Assembly (NCBI RefSeq): GCF_008123425.1
Contig: NZ_VSSS01000038.1
Coordinates: forward strand, 159,264-223,263
Direction: 5' to 3'
Length of the DNA: 64,000 bases
Source: Bradyrhizobium rifense
GTDB lineage: Bacteria > Pseudomonadota > Alphaproteobacteria > Rhizobiales > Xanthobacteraceae
A program made the position numbers and the translations under genes. Positions 37,423 to 47,960 of this stretch are shown piece by piece (position 1 is the stretch's first letter; each line of letters opens with the position of its first letter). The notes under the pieces were generated by a model. That model was not told the origin of the DNA. It searched no databases and saw only the letters and a program-made list of their open reading frames with translations.

Positions 37423-40400
37423 ATGCCGCGAGACCCCCTCAGCCGAACTCTGTTCGGCTCAAATGTCGACAGTGACATCCAGGACATCCAGCCCCTATGG
37501 GAGGACGGTGATCGGGCGTTCTGCCGTGCGTGCCGTCGGCAAACCCACGGCAGCAGCGCTGTCGTGCTTATTGTGCGGCCCACCGCAGAACACCCAGCGA
37601 CGCTTGACCGCCTCGCCCACGAGTGTGAGCTGAGGGAGGAGCTAGACGAGGCATGGGCGGTGCGGCCGTTGGAACTTATTCGGGAAGCTGGTCGGACTAT
37701 GCTTGTCCTGGAGGATCCATGCGGCGAGCCACTGCTAAATTTACTCGGGATCCGTATGGAGCCCAAGCCGTTCCTGCGCCTCGCTGTTGGTATCACGAGG
37801 GCCGTGGGCAAGCTTCACCGGAGCGGCTTGGTCCACAAGGACCTGAAACCCGCTCACATTCTGGTCAATTGTCCTGACGAACAGGTGCGAGTCACTGGGT
37901 TTGGTCTGGCTTCCCGTCTTTCCCGCGAGCGCGTGCCGCCTGGGCCTGCCGAGTTCATCGCGGGCTCGCTGCCCTACATGGCGCCCGAACAGACCGGACG
38001 CATGAATCGCTCCGTCGACTGTCGCAGTGATCTCTATTCACTTGGCGTGACATTCTATCAGATGCTGACCGGCGCGCTGCCGTTCACCGGCTCAGATCCC
38101 TTGGAGTGGATCCATTGTCATATTGCAAGAAAAGCAACACCGCCTGTCGAGAAATCGCAAAACCTCCCGGAGCCAATCTCTCAGATTGTGATGAAACTCC
38201 TCGCGAAGACCGCCGAGGAACGCTACCAGACTGCCGCTGGCCTTGAGCACGATCTGCAACACTGTCTGGCAGCATGGGCCAACCACGGTCGCATCGACAC
38301 ATTTGAGCTCGGCGCAGACGACACACCTGATCGGCTGCTCATCCCCGAGAAGCTCTATGGCAGAGCCCGCGAGATCGAGACCTTGCTTGGCTCTTTCGAT
38401 CGCGCGGTGAAGAGCGGCGCGCCGAGGTTGGTGCTGGTTGCCGGCTACTCCGGCATAGGTAAGTCCTCGCTTGTCCAGGAGCTACACAAAGTACTCGTGC
38501 CCTCGCGCGGGCTGTTGGCATCAGGCAAATTCGACCAACTGAAGCGCGATGTTCCCTATGCGACACTGGTGCAGACCTTTCAGAGTCTTGTGCGTCCTCT
38601 TCTCAGCAAAAGTGAGGGCGAACTCGCGACTTGGCGGCAGGCGCTCCGGGCGGCGCTCGGCGCGAATGGACGGCTGATGATCGACTTGATCCCCGATCTC
38701 AGCCTGATCATTGGCGAGCAGCCCGCGCCTGCTGAGCTTCCAGCCCGGCAAGCGCAAAATCGCTTCCACCTCGTGCTTCGCCGCTTTATCGGTGCTTTCG
38801 CCCGGCGAACCCATCCATTGGTGCTCTTCCTCGACGATTTGCAGTGGCACGATGCCGCAACGCTCGACCTGATCGAGGATCTTCTGACTCAGTCGGACCT
38901 GCACCTGCTGCTAATTGGAGCTTACCGCAGCAACGAAGTTGATGCAGGCCATCCACTCAAACGCAAGCTCGAGTCCATCAGGAGAGCCGACGTAAATCTA
39001 GAGAAGATCACGCTGTCGCCGCTCACTGCAGACGATGTCGCGCAGTTGGTCGCGGATACCCTTCGCTGCGGACCAAAACGCGCTGCCCCGCTTGCAAAGC
39101 TGGTGCATCAGAAGACGATGGGCAATCCGTTCTTCGCCATTCAATTTTTGTCTGAACTGGCCGAAGAGCAGCTGTTGACGTTCGATCACGAGTCGGCGCG
39201 CTGGCGTTGGGATCTTAAGCGCATTCACGCAAAAGCGTACACCGAGAACGTCGTCGATCTGATGCTCGGCAAGCTCATCCGGCTGCCCGAAGAGACGCAG
39301 GACGCGCTGCAACAGCTGGCCTGTTTCGGCAACATGGCCGAGACGGCAGAGCTTGCGATCGTGCTCGAAACGTCACAGGGACAGGTGCATGCGAGGCTAT
39401 GGCCGGCGATCCGGCAGGAACTGGTCTCGCGCCAGGGAACAGTGTACCGCTTTGTACACGATCGCGTTCAAGAGGCGGCTTACTTGCTGGTGCCGGAATC
39501 CTCGCGCGCTCCTGCCCATTTGCGGATCGGTCGGATGCTTGCGGCACATGTCCCTGCGCACAAACGTGAAGAGGCTATCTTCGATGTTGTCAGTCAACTC
39601 AATCGAGGTGTCGCGCTAATTGCTTCCGGTCAGGAGCGAGAGCAGCTCGCGGAGTTAAATTTAATCGCAGGGCAGCGTGCCAGGGCGTCGGCGGCCTACG
39701 CCTCGGCACTGACATATTTCACTGTCGGTGCTACGCTGCTCGCGCGGGATTCGTGGCAAAGGCGCCAGGAACTTGCATTCGCACTGGAAACCAGTCGGGC
39801 CGAATGTGAATTCTTGGTAGGCCGGCTGGACATTGCAGAGAGCCTCCTCTCCGCGCTGTGGAAGCACGCTTTGAATGCGCCCCAACGATCAACGGTCGCA
39901 TGTTTGCGGGTCGATCTTTACTTGGCGCTCGGTCAGCACGGCCGGGCAGTGGCCATAGGTCTCGAATATCTTCACGACGTCGGGATCGAGTGGTCGCCGC
40001 ATCCGAAGGACGAGGAGACACTAGTCGAATATCAGCGGATGTGGTCACAGCTGCCGGACGCGATCGAGGATCTTGCTGGTTTGCCTGGAATGACAGACCA
40101 GACCTCGCTTGCCACGCTGGCCGTCTTGACGCGGATTCTTCCGGCCGCTGGATTCACGGACGTGAATTTATCCGCTCTGGTCATCTGCAGAGCCGTCAGC
40201 ATCAGCCTCGAATACGGCAACACTGATGCTTCTTGCACTCACTACGCATGGCTGGGCCGAATCTCGGCCGGCCGCTTCGGTGACTACCAAGCGGCAGATA
40301 AGTTTGGTCGTCTTGCGTGCGATCTGGTTGATCGCGTTGAGTTCTCTCGCTTTCGGGCTCCGGTCTATTTGGCCGTCGGAGGCAACGTGATCCCGTGGAC

Positions 40401-43002
40401 GAAGCCCCTAAGGGACGGACGAGTTTTGATCCGGCGAGCGCTCGAAGCTGCGGTCAGCATCGGCGATGTCATCTATGAGGCGTACAGCTTGCTTCATCTA
40501 ACCTCAAATATGATGATGGCGGGAGATCCCCTGAAAGAGGTGCAGAACGAGATAGAGAAAAGCCTTGCTCCGATACGGAACAGAAAGGTCAAGTTTGCTG
40601 CTGATGCCATGACTGCACAGCTCGCAATTATTAGAACCATGCGCGGCCTCACGCGCTCATTCGGTACCTTCGATGATCAGCAGTTTGACGAGCTGGACAT
40701 CGAGCGATCATTTGAACGCAGTCCGGAGCTATCACCGAGCGAAACCGTCTACTGGATCCGCAAACTTCAGGCGCGGTTTCTGGCCGGCGATTATCCTGCA
40801 GCTATTGGTGCTCGCTCGAAGGCAGAGCCCGGATTGTGGACCATCCCGACAGAGTTCTTGATCGCGGAGTTTCACTTCTATGGCGCGCTGTCTCACTCGT
40901 GTTACTGCGACGGGCTGTGTGAAAGCGAACAACAGCAACATCGAAAAATGATTGATGCCCATCACAGACAGCTGCAGATATGGGCCACAAATTGCCCCGA
41001 AAACTTTGACAACCGGGCTTCCTTGGTCGGGGCTGAAATTGCGAGGCTGGAATGCCGGGATGCAGACGCAATGCGACTGTACGAACGCTCAATCCAGACC
41101 GCAGGGCGTAACGGTTTCGCCCATCACGCGGGGGTCGCTGGTGAACTTGCAGCGCGCTTTTATGCAACGCGCGGTTTTGACAGGATCTCCCGGGTTTACC
41201 TGCAGGACGCCCGGCATGGCTACCTTCGTTGGGGAGCAGATGGTAAGGTGCGTCAACTCGACGAGCTACATCCCCATCTCAACCATGAGGAGACCACTCT
41301 TGCCGTGAATGGCATGAGGATCGGAGCTCCGGTTGAGCATCTTGATCTGGCGACGGTGACAAAAGTGTCGCAGGCGATTTCCGGCGAGATTGTGCTTCAA
41401 AAACTAATCGACACGCTTATGCGGACTGCCATTGAGCAGGCTGGCGCCGAGCGAGGTTTGTTGATTCTGCTGGATGAAGGCGAGCCACGGATCGAGGCGG
41501 AAGCCACAACGGTAGCGGATGCGCTGCTTGTAAAGGTAGATGAACAGCCTGTGACTCCGATGGCTCTTCCCGAGTCCGTGCTGCATTTCGTCCTACGTGT
41601 CCGCGAAAACGTCATTCTCGAAGATGCTGCCGCCCAGCCTTCATTTGCGGAAGACCCGTATATCCGCGAGCGCAAATCGCGTTCTATTCTTTGCCTGCCA
41701 CTGATCACGCAAGGCAAGCTGATCGGCGTACTTTATCTGGAGAATAATCTCGCCCCGCGCATATTCTCGGCTGCCCGCAACTCGGTGCTGAAAATGCTTG
41801 CCTCCCAAGCTGCAACAGCGCTGGAAAACAGCCGGTTGTACAGCGAAGTGCAGCAACGGGAGGCGAAAATCCGGCGCTTACTCGACGCTAACGTCATCGG
41901 AATCTTTATCATCGGCAAAGGGGGCGAGATCATCGAGGCAAATCAAGCCTTCCTCGCGATGGTTGGATACGACCAAGGGGATCTTCTCGCAGGGCGAGTG
42001 AACGGTCTCGACCTGACGCCTCCAGAATGGCACGAGCGCACAATGGATGCTCGGACAGAAGCAAAACGGACCGGAGCTGTTCAGCAGTTCGAGAAAGAGT
42101 ATATTCGGAAGGATGGCAGCCGCGTGCCGGTGCTAATTGGCCTCGCCGTATTCGATGAGCGACAGGACCACGGTGTTGGCTTCGTCCTCGATCTGACAGA
42201 GCGAAAGAGAGTGGAAGCGGAGGCCCGTGAAAGCGAACGACGTTATCGCGAAACTCTGATGGGCCTCGCACACGCCAATCGGACCACGACAATGGGACAG
42301 CTGGCCGCCTCGATCGCCCATGAGGTCAACCAGCCGATTGCGGCGATCAGCAGCAATGCGGGGGCAGGGCTAAATTGGCTCGCTGCTCAACCGCCAAATC
42401 TGGAAGAAATTCGGCAGACCTTCGGTTTAATTGTCCGTGACAGCATGCGCGCTGGAGACGTGATCCGCCGGATCCGCGCTCTTATGAACAAGGCTCCGAT
42501 ACAAACGGAGCTTCTTGCAATTGACGAAGTGATCTTAGAGGTGCTGTCCTTAGTTGGCGCGGAACTCGCAAAACATGATGTGTGGGTGCGAACCCGACGG
42601 CCTGAGGCGTTGCCGCTCGTTCGAGCAGATCGCGTTCAGGTACGGCAGGTGATTCTCAATCTGATCACGAACGCCATCGAGGCAATGAGCGAGATCAACG
42701 AAGGCGAGCGCGAGTTACTGATCGCTACGCGGACTGATGGCTCGAATAATGTATTGGTCTCTTTTCGGGATACGGGTCCAGGACTCGATCCAAGTAGCGT
42801 GGACCGCGTGTTCGAGGCGTTTTACACCACGAAATCCGAAAGCATGGGCATGGGTCTGGCCATTTGCCATTCTATTATTGAGGCGCACGGGGGCCGAATG
42901 TGGGCCGGCGCCAATGATCCTCGCGGAGCCGTCTTTCAGTTCAGCATGCCCGTTGCGCCGGAGGGCGTGGATCGGGCGGAACAAGTCACTGGAGCGTCTT
43001 AG
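37423..43002 (+). CDS. Serine/threonine kinase-like / AAA ATPase / GAF-PAS histidine kinase fusion
   Basis: At 1859 residues this is a known type of multidomain sensor. Order: a protein-kinase-like domain (about 20-280; HKDLKPAHI at 138, where the usual N of HxDxKxxN is H, and TGFG where DFG is expected); an ATPase domain with Walker A GYSGIGKSS from G341 and LFLDDLQWHD as Walker B; a long helical repeat region; GAF (about 1305-1475); PAS (about 1480-1600); and a histidine kinase with H1633 in IAHEVNQPIAAIS and an ATP-binding end (NLITNAIEA, GMGMGLAICHSII). The Ser/Thr kinase part lacks an obvious glycine loop and may not be active. The histidine kinase half resembles NodV-type sensors. The NodW-like regulator 2.2 kb away on the other strand is a likely partner. 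The ATG at 37423 has a weak ribosome site. Confidence 0.9.
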   Translation: MPRDPLSRTLFGSNVDSDIQDIQPLWEDGDRAFCRACRRQTHGSSAVVLIVRPTAEHPATLDRLAHECELREELDEAWAVRPLELIREAGRTMLVLEDPCGEPLLNLLGIRMEPKPFLRLAVGITRAVGKLHRSGLVHKDLKPAHILVNCPDEQVRVTGFGLASRLSRERVPPGPAEFIAGSLPYMAPEQTGRMNRSVDCRSDLYSLGVTFYQMLTGALPFTGSDPLEWIHCHIARKATPPVEKSQNLPEPISQIVMKLLAKTAEERYQTAAGLEHDLQHCLAAWANHGRIDTFELGADDTPDRLLIPEKLYGRAREIETLLGSFDRAVKSGAPRLVLVAGYSGIGKSSLVQELHKVLVPSRGLLASGKFDQLKRDVPYATLVQTFQSLVRPLLSKSEGELATWRQALRAALGANGRLMIDLIPDLSLIIGEQPAPAELPARQAQNRFHLVLRRFIGAFARRTHPLVLFLDDLQWHDAATLDLIEDLLTQSDLHLLLIGAYRSNEVDAGHPLKRKLESIRRADVNLEKITLSPLTADDVAQLVADTLRCGPKRAAPLAKLVHQKTMGNPFFAIQFLSELAEEQLLTFDHESARWRWDLKRIHAKAYTENVVDLMLGKLIRLPEETQDALQQLACFGNMAETAELAIVLETSQGQVHARLWPAIRQELVSRQGTVYRFVHDRVQEAAYLLVPESSRAPAHLRIGRMLAAHVPAHKREEAIFDVVSQLNRGVALIASGQEREQLAELNLIAGQRARASAAYASALTYFTVGATLLARDSWQRRQELAFALETSRAECEFLVGRLDIAESLLSALWKHALNAPQRSTVACLRVDLYLALGQHGRAVAIGLEYLHDVGIEWSPHPKDEETLVEYQRMWSQLPDAIEDLAGLPGMTDQTSLATLAVLTRILPAAGFTDVNLSALVICRAVSISLEYGNTDASCTHYAWLGRISAGRFGDYQAADKFGRLACDLVDRVEFSRFRAPVYLAVGGNVIPWTKPLRDGRVLIRRALEAAVSIGDVIYEAYSLLHLTSNMMMAGDPLKEVQNEIEKSLAPIRNRKVKFAADAMTAQLAIIRTMRGLTRSFGTFDDQQFDELDIERSFERSPELSPSETVYWIRKLQARFLAGDYPAAIGARSKAEPGLWTIPTEFLIAEFHFYGALSHSCYCDGLCESEQQQHRKMIDAHHRQLQIWATNCPENFDNRASLVGAEIARLECRDADAMRLYERSIQTAGRNGFAHHAGVAGELAARFYATRGFDRISRVYLQDARHGYLRWGADGKVRQLDELHPHLNHEETTLAVNGMRIGAPVEHLDLATVTKVSQAISGEIVLQKLIDTLMRTAIEQAGAERGLLILLDEGEPRIEAEATTVADALLVKVDEQPVTPMALPESVLHFVLRVRENVILEDAAAQPSFAEDPYIRERKSRSILCLPLITQGKLIGVLYLENNLAPRIFSAARNSVLKMLASQAATALENSRLYSEVQQREAKIRRLLDANVIGIFIIGKGGEIIEANQAFLAMVGYDQGDLLAGRVNGLDLTPPEWHERTMDARTEAKRTGAVQQFEKEYIRKDGSRVPVLIGLAVFDERQDHGVGFVLDLTERKRVEAEARESERRYRETLMGLAHANRTTTMGQLAASIAHEVNQPIAAISSNAGAGLNWLAAQPPNLEEIRQTFGLIVRDSMRAGDVIRRIRALMNKAPIQTELLAIDEVILEVLSLVGAELAKHDVWVRTRRPEALPLVRADRVQVRQVILNLITNAIEAMSEINEGERELLIATRTDGSNNVLVSFRDTGPGLDPSSVDRVFEAFYTTKSESMGMGLAICHSIIEAHGGRMWAGANDPRGAVFQFSMPVAPEGVDRAEQVTGAS

Positions 43003-44403
43003 GTCGAGTGCGTCGTCGAGCAGGGGGCTCCGGGAGCTCCGATCATCTTGACAGAAGTAAGCTGCGCGACGTTGATAACAGAGACATTGCGTTTCATGCT
43101 GCCCGTCGGGAGTGTTGGCGCGACCGCAGATTATCGCGAACTGTCAGAAACTCTGCAATCCGACCACAATGTCAGATTCCAGACGCTTCGCTGGCTCTTT
43201 GCAAACCTCTAGAGAATTGCAAGCCATCAAGCGCAATCAGAACGAATCCTGCAGACGCAGTGTTCGAGATGCGCATGCGAAACCATCCCATGGGCTGCCA
43301 CTGGTACATCGTTTTTCTTCTCCGGAGTTGGCCTCGTAGCCTGGGCGCCACGGCTGCCGCTCGCGATAGACGGCGCGCGTTCGATGGCATCATGCACTCT
43401 TCTGTGCTGCGTAAGGCACTTGACGCAAGCAGAAACCCCCCGGCGCAGCACGTCGTTGTGCAGACGGAGGGCAGTCGAGGAAGTCGAGAAAATCCACGTG
43501 GCGCCGGGTTCGTTTACAACAAGCCGTTCGGGTTCGTCATCCTTCGGAATGAGGTGAGCCGCACGACGCCTTCGTCAGGGTCGCTGTTGGATAAGTCCTC
43601 GATGACGCCGGCGCGATCCGCCGTATTGCAATTCTGGCTCATCTTCCGCGTGCCATCGAAGAACCCAGCGAAAGTCGCCATGGCCTCGCCAGTCGGCGTC
43701 AGCTTCCACTGCAGATTCGAACGCGCCAGGCGCGCACAAATGGTGCCCATGGAGCCTTTGCTCGTCGAGTACTACGGGCAGCATCGCTCCAACACGCCCT
43801 TCGTGAGTGGCGGTGACCCCGTGGCGAACCGCGCCTCGCGCCCTTTCCGATGAAGGTCGGCGATGTCGAGCTCGGAAGGCAGGCGGCGTGTACATGGGCG
43901 AAGCTCCCCGGCAGCCCGGCCGACAGCCGGACGACCCCTGATTTGAACTGGGGTGCGCCTCATGCTGGATCACAGAAAGAGCCAATCTGGGTCGTTTCAT
44001 TCCTCCGCGCGCGCTCGCGCTGAGGGCAGCTAACTGATGATGTGTCAAAGGGGGATCGACGAGAGCGCTTGCAAGCTGTTCCAGCCGTCGTCTTCGAGCC
44101 GTGCCCGTTACGGCCAGCCGTGGGATAGCATCTTGCTTTCATTCTGACCAAGCTCTCGAAGCATCGACCGCTGCTTTCATCGGCCGTGAGTGGTTCAATG
44201 GCTACCCAGATCCGTCGCAGCTGGTACGGAGCCTGCGGCTGCACACTTCGGCTGTTGTTTAGCACGGTTCCAATATTCCGTTGCTGCCTTATTGAGGCCG
44301 ATGTGATGGCGTTAACGCCCCATGCTGATGGCCCACTCCACTTCAGCATTTCAGTTCGATAGTTCAGTTTCTCGCATGGATTTCCGGGTAGCAGAGAGAG
44401 CAT
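43003..44403. other. Region without recognised gene
   Basis: About 1.4 kb between the kinase and the pectate lyase. Minus-strand frames at 43.5-44.0 kb look like a decayed protein in two frames, but no family is recognisable. At 44222-44237, TGGTACGGAGCCTGCG has -24/-12 spacing with one mismatch, 168 bases before the pectate lyase start; no NifA site accompanies it. Confidence 0.35.
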
Positions 44404-45669
44404 ATGTCTATGAAAGACACGATGGAGCACATCAAGCGTTCGTTGCGCGTGCTCGGCGGATTTGCTGTCGCCCTCGGCATCTCTTCCGTGCTCGGATCGG
44501 ACAATGCGCGATCGGAAGCCCTCAAGGGCTTTGGCTCTGCAGCGACGGGCGGCCTTGGAGGCGAGATAGTTCAGGTCAGATCAACCGAAGCTCTGAATCA
44601 TGAGTTATGTCGTTCGTACAGCTTCGGGCAGTGCAATGACAATAGTCCGCGCGAGATCCAGGTAATCGGAACCATAGACTTTACCGGTACGGAAGGGCGA
44701 GGCGAGGGGCAGGGATGCCAATACGGCCGCACTTGTTCGGCGCCTTACAAGCGTGAGTCCCTTCTCCTTATGGATGGCAACGACGCGCATTGCGATGGCA
44801 AGGAGAAGACGTTGGTCGGCTTCGACAGGGCCGGCAAGCGCCCGCTGGAAATTGGCTCAAACAAAACAGTGATCGGCGTTGGCCCGAGCGCTACAATCAA
44901 AGGGAAGGGACTGCGCCTGAATGGGGTCAGCAACGTCGTCATTCGCAACCTGACCATCAGTGATGTCAATCAAGGCGTGATATTTGCGGGCGATGCTATT
45001 GCAATTGCACGAGCCGACCTGGTTTGGATCGATCACAACCGATTTCATAATATCGGGCGACAGATGATTGCCGGCGGCTTTGGCCCTACGACGAATATCG
45101 CGATTTCCTGGAACGACTTCGATGGTAGCGATACCTATTCCTCCTATTGCAACGGGGAGCACTATTGGAATCTCCTGTTTCTTGGTGTCCCGCAGACGAT
45201 CACCATCGCAAATAACTATTTCCATGAGATCTCGGGGCGGGCGCCGCACATCGACGGGGCCCAGGCCATTGTTCATCTCGTTAACAACTACTTCCACAAC
45301 ACGAATGCGCAACAGAGCGGCGGATTCTTCCATGCGGTGGATGCTGGATCATCTGTGCAGGCACTGATCGAGGGTAATTACTTTGACAACATTGAAACAC
45401 CCGTAAAGGCTGGTAGTGGACATATCTTTGGCTTCTTTGACAAATCCAGCGGGACCGCGCAGGACATCTGCCTTACCGCGCTCGGACGTCGCTGCATCGA
45501 GAACATCGCGACCCCAGTGCCGCGGATCAATGGCTTTCGCCTAGATGAAACCGTAATTCGGTCGTTTGGAGCTCTTCCAAAACCATCTATTCCTCTTCCA
45601 TTTCGAGCGGATGATGTTCCGGCTGTGATCACGGCCGGGGCAGGCCCCGGACACCTTGGGAGCCGGTGA
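44404..45669 (+). CDS. Secreted pectate lyase, family PL1
   Basis: The enzyme cleaves de-esterified pectin by beta-elimination and could help infection-thread entry through plant cell walls. The 421-residue protein starts with a signal-like N-terminus (basic KR, hydrophobic VLGGFAVALGISSVLG, then ARSEA as possible cleavage site). It shows the parallel beta-helix repeats of PL1 with VWIDHNRF (D210, H211), NGVSNVVIRNLTISDV and NNYFHEISGRAPHIDG. The catalytic arginine is likely the R of GRAPHID; the second R of the usual RxPxxR is D here. No operon partner is visible. A weak -24/-12 match lies 168 bases upstream. Confidence 0.88.
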   Translation: MSMKDTMEHIKRSLRVLGGFAVALGISSVLGSDNARSEALKGFGSAATGGLGGEIVQVRSTEALNHELCRSYSFGQCNDNSPREIQVIGTIDFTGTEGRGEGQGCQYGRTCSAPYKRESLLLMDGNDAHCDGKEKTLVGFDRAGKRPLEIGSNKTVIGVGPSATIKGKGLRLNGVSNVVIRNLTISDVNQGVIFAGDAIAIARADLVWIDHNRFHNIGRQMIAGGFGPTTNIAISWNDFDGSDTYSSYCNGEHYWNLLFLGVPQTITIANNYFHEISGRAPHIDGAQAIVHLVNNYFHNTNAQQSGGFFHAVDAGSSVQALIEGNYFDNIETPVKAGSGHIFGFFDKSSGTAQDICLTALGRRCIENIATPVPRINGFRLDETVIRSFGALPKPSIPLPFRADDVPAVITAGAGPGHLGSR

Positions 45670-45985
45670 TGGCTCGTTCGCAGACGCGGCTCGAGACTTG
45701 GCCGATTGCCGCAAACAGTTGAGTGGAAGGCGCATACTGGACGACAACGGCACGCACGGCTGGCTGCCCGACGTTGCACGAGGACCGTACGGCCTTCTCT
45801 TCGAGTGCCGAGCGGTACAATTCCTGTCGATTATGCGCCCTATGCTTTTCCCCGCCGACCCAGGGCTCGCCTCAAATGCTTACGTCCGGTTTTTCACGGG
45901 GTCGGGTTGGAAAGAGGACGGGGCAGCATTTCGAATTATCATCCGATCAGCTAGCTGACGGACCTTCACAGCTTCGTTTTCCGAC
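45670..45985. other. Gap upstream of the dioxygenase promoter
   Basis: About 316 bases without a recognised gene. No perfect TGT-N10-ACA NifA site was found here. Confidence 0.4.
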
Positions 45986-46001
45986 TGGCATGGTGCTTGC
46001 T
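45986..46001 (+). promoter_or_regulatory. Sigma-54 (-24/-12) promoter of the dioxygenase gene
   Basis: TGGCATGGTGCTTGCT matches TGGYAYR-N4-TTGCW at all fixed positions, with GG and GC 10 bases apart. The predicted start, about 46012, leaves an 85-base leader to the ATG at 46097. No perfect NifA site was seen within 150 bases upstream, so the activator could be NifA through a weaker site or another sigma-54 activator. Confidence 0.82.
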
Positions 46002-46096
46002 CGAGAGTACCGTAGCGCGATGTGGGTCGCCTTCGAAACCGAGTGACATGCGCCCTCGTCCGTTTGAAGAATCCGCAACGCTTGGAGAAGTTCGCA

Positions 46097-47026
46097 ATGA
46101 GAGAAACGGCTTCGACTGATAGTGTCATTCCACCGACCGACGTCGTCAAGCGCGCAGCGCGCATCGGTGTTGAAATCGGAAATGTCAAGCTCTCGGGAGA
46201 TTTACCGAGCCAAACCGTCGCTGCGATCAACAGCTTGCTGCTCGAACACAAGGTGATCTTTTTCCGCGATCAGGGGCATCTTGATGACGCGGAGCAGGAG
46301 CGCTTTGCCGCTTGTTTGGGAAGGCTGGTGCCGCATCCGACGCTCGGTACCATCAATGGAACGACCTCGATCATCGAGCTTGATTCCGCGGGCGGAGGTA
46401 GTCGGGCCGATGTATGGCACGCCGATGGAACGTTTCTCGCGGCCTATCCCAAACTTGCGGTTCTGCGAGCCGTTGTGATTCCAGCGTCCGGTGGCGATAC
46501 GGTTTGGTCGAACGCTGTGGCCGCCTATCTGGATCTGCCGAGGCCGCTCCAACGGCTTGCCGACGAACTCTGGACCGTTCACAGCAACGCCTTCGACTAC
46601 GCCGGTACCTGCCGTGTTCGCGAAATCGACCAGAAACATTTTGATGAGGTCTTTACCAAAACGATCTATGAGACCGAGCATCCGGTGGTCCGTGTACATC
46701 CCGAGACCGGCGAGCGCGCGCTGGTACTCGGCGATCTGGTGCAAAGGTTTATCGATATCCCAAAACGCGACGGCCAGAAGCTGTTTGATCTATTCCAGTC
46801 CCATATCACGGCGCCCGAGAATACCGTACGCTGGAGCTGGAAAGAAGGCGATGTCGCGATTTGGGATAACCGCGCAACGCAGCATTATGCGGTCAACGAT
46901 TACGGTGACCAGCATCGTGTCGTCCATCGTGCCACAATCGATGGTGACGCGCCCGTCAGCGTCGATGGTCGATGCAGTGTAACGCGCGTCAAGACGACGA
47001 AGCACCCTTCCACGAAGGTTGCCTAG
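46097..47026 (+). CDS. TfdA/TauD-family 2-oxoglutarate-dependent dioxygenase
   Basis: These Fe(II) enzymes hydroxylate small molecules (taurine, sulfonates, aryloxyacids and others) with 2-oxoglutarate and O2. The 309-residue protein has the iron facial triad H108-x-D110 in VWHADGTF and H263 in TQHYAVNDYG, plus the 2-oxoglutarate-binding R274 in DQHRVVHR, 11 residues after H263. The ATG at 46097 has GGAGAAG 10 bases upstream; the frame is open from 46022, but the extra residues have no family resemblance. A consensus sigma-54 promoter lies just upstream, so expression in the nodule is likely. The substrate cannot be told from sequence. The gene is monocistronic. Confidence 0.88.
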   Translation: MRETASTDSVIPPTDVVKRAARIGVEIGNVKLSGDLPSQTVAAINSLLLEHKVIFFRDQGHLDDAEQERFAACLGRLVPHPTLGTINGTTSIIELDSAGGGSRADVWHADGTFLAAYPKLAVLRAVVIPASGGDTVWSNAVAAYLDLPRPLQRLADELWTVHSNAFDYAGTCRVREIDQKHFDEVFTKTIYETEHPVVRVHPETGERALVLGDLVQRFIDIPKRDGQKLFDLFQSHITAPENTVRWSWKEGDVAIWDNRATQHYAVNDYGDQHRVVHRATIDGDAPVSVDGRCSVTRVKTTKHPSTKVA

Positions 47027-47239
47027 CAGTGTGCGGCAAATTCACATAATGACCGGTCCTATCGCAGGTTCGCACGAGTTAATGTTTGCGAAGAGCCGTT
47101 AAATCGAGCACGACGCCACGCACAATTAGATGGTAGGAGCTAACGCGCCGCAGAGGCGGGAGGCGACCTCCTTGCTGAAGTGAGATGCAAGCTCATCTCG
47201 GCCTGGTGAAGATGATTCAGGCATCAAGCGGCGCAAATC

Positions 47240-47960
47240 CGGCCACGTCCGGTTGAGTTGGCCGCGGAGGGGGAGACGTTCGCGGGTCGGACCAAAGAGT
47301 TTTTCCTCAGACCGCCCCCTTGGCGGAGCGCGAAATTGTACTGACCTTCGACGATGGGCCCCGGCCGCCGCACACGGAAAAAGTCTGACAGCGCCGCGCG
47401 CAGGAGTGCGTCCGGGCCACATTCTTCCTGGTCGGCAAGTCGTCGGCCCAATTCCCGAACTCGCGCGGCGGCTGGCCGCGCAAGGCCACACCCTCGCGCA
47501 CAACGGATGGTCGCATTCGATGGCGTCGAAGATCAGCTTCGAGAAGGCTAAAGAGGACATCGACCGCAGGATTGCGGCTGACGAAATGGCGCTCCATGGC
47601 ATATCGACAATTGCGCCATCGACGCCGTTCCTCCGCTTCCGCAATTTCGACTCGACGCCTAAGACGCTCGATCTGCTTCCTGGATCGGGGCATTGTCGTG
47701 TTTGGAGCGGACCTGTGGGCCAGCGACTGGGAGGCAATGACCCCGGGCCGGGAGTTGAAGCTCATCATCAGCCGATTCAACGCTGAGGGGAGGGGCATCA
47801 TTCTGTTTCACGACGCAAAGGCATACCGCCGCGATGATGCCCGCCTTCCTACGGTAGCCGCACGACAAAGGCCATCACTTCGTTCACATCGTTCCGACTG
47901 CGCAGCTGCAGAGGAATGCCGATACGCATTGATACGGAAATGTCACGGCGGCCGCAGAAT
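47240..47960 (+). pseudogene. Polysaccharide deacetylase (NodB-like fold), frameshifted
   Basis: Fragments in three frames reconstruct a carbohydrate esterase 4 protein: EIVLTFDDGPRPPHTEKV near 47335 (metal-binding TFDDGP motif), then ECVRATFFLVGKSSAQFPEL and LARRLAAQGHTLAHNGWSHS (second motif, H-x-x-x-H type) near 47400-47520, then GIVVFGADLWASDWEAMTPG and GRGIILFHDAKAYR near 47690-47825. In the family NodB deacetylates Nod-factor oligosaccharides, but this resembles the longer general deacetylases more than NodB. At least two shifts and a stop right after the first motif show it is dead. Confidence 0.75.

Noticed and set aside
47240..47960. Naming the deacetylase remnant nodB
   Set aside because: The motifs belong to the wider deacetylase family and the length and C-terminal part do not look like NodB; nodB belongs in the operon left of the window.
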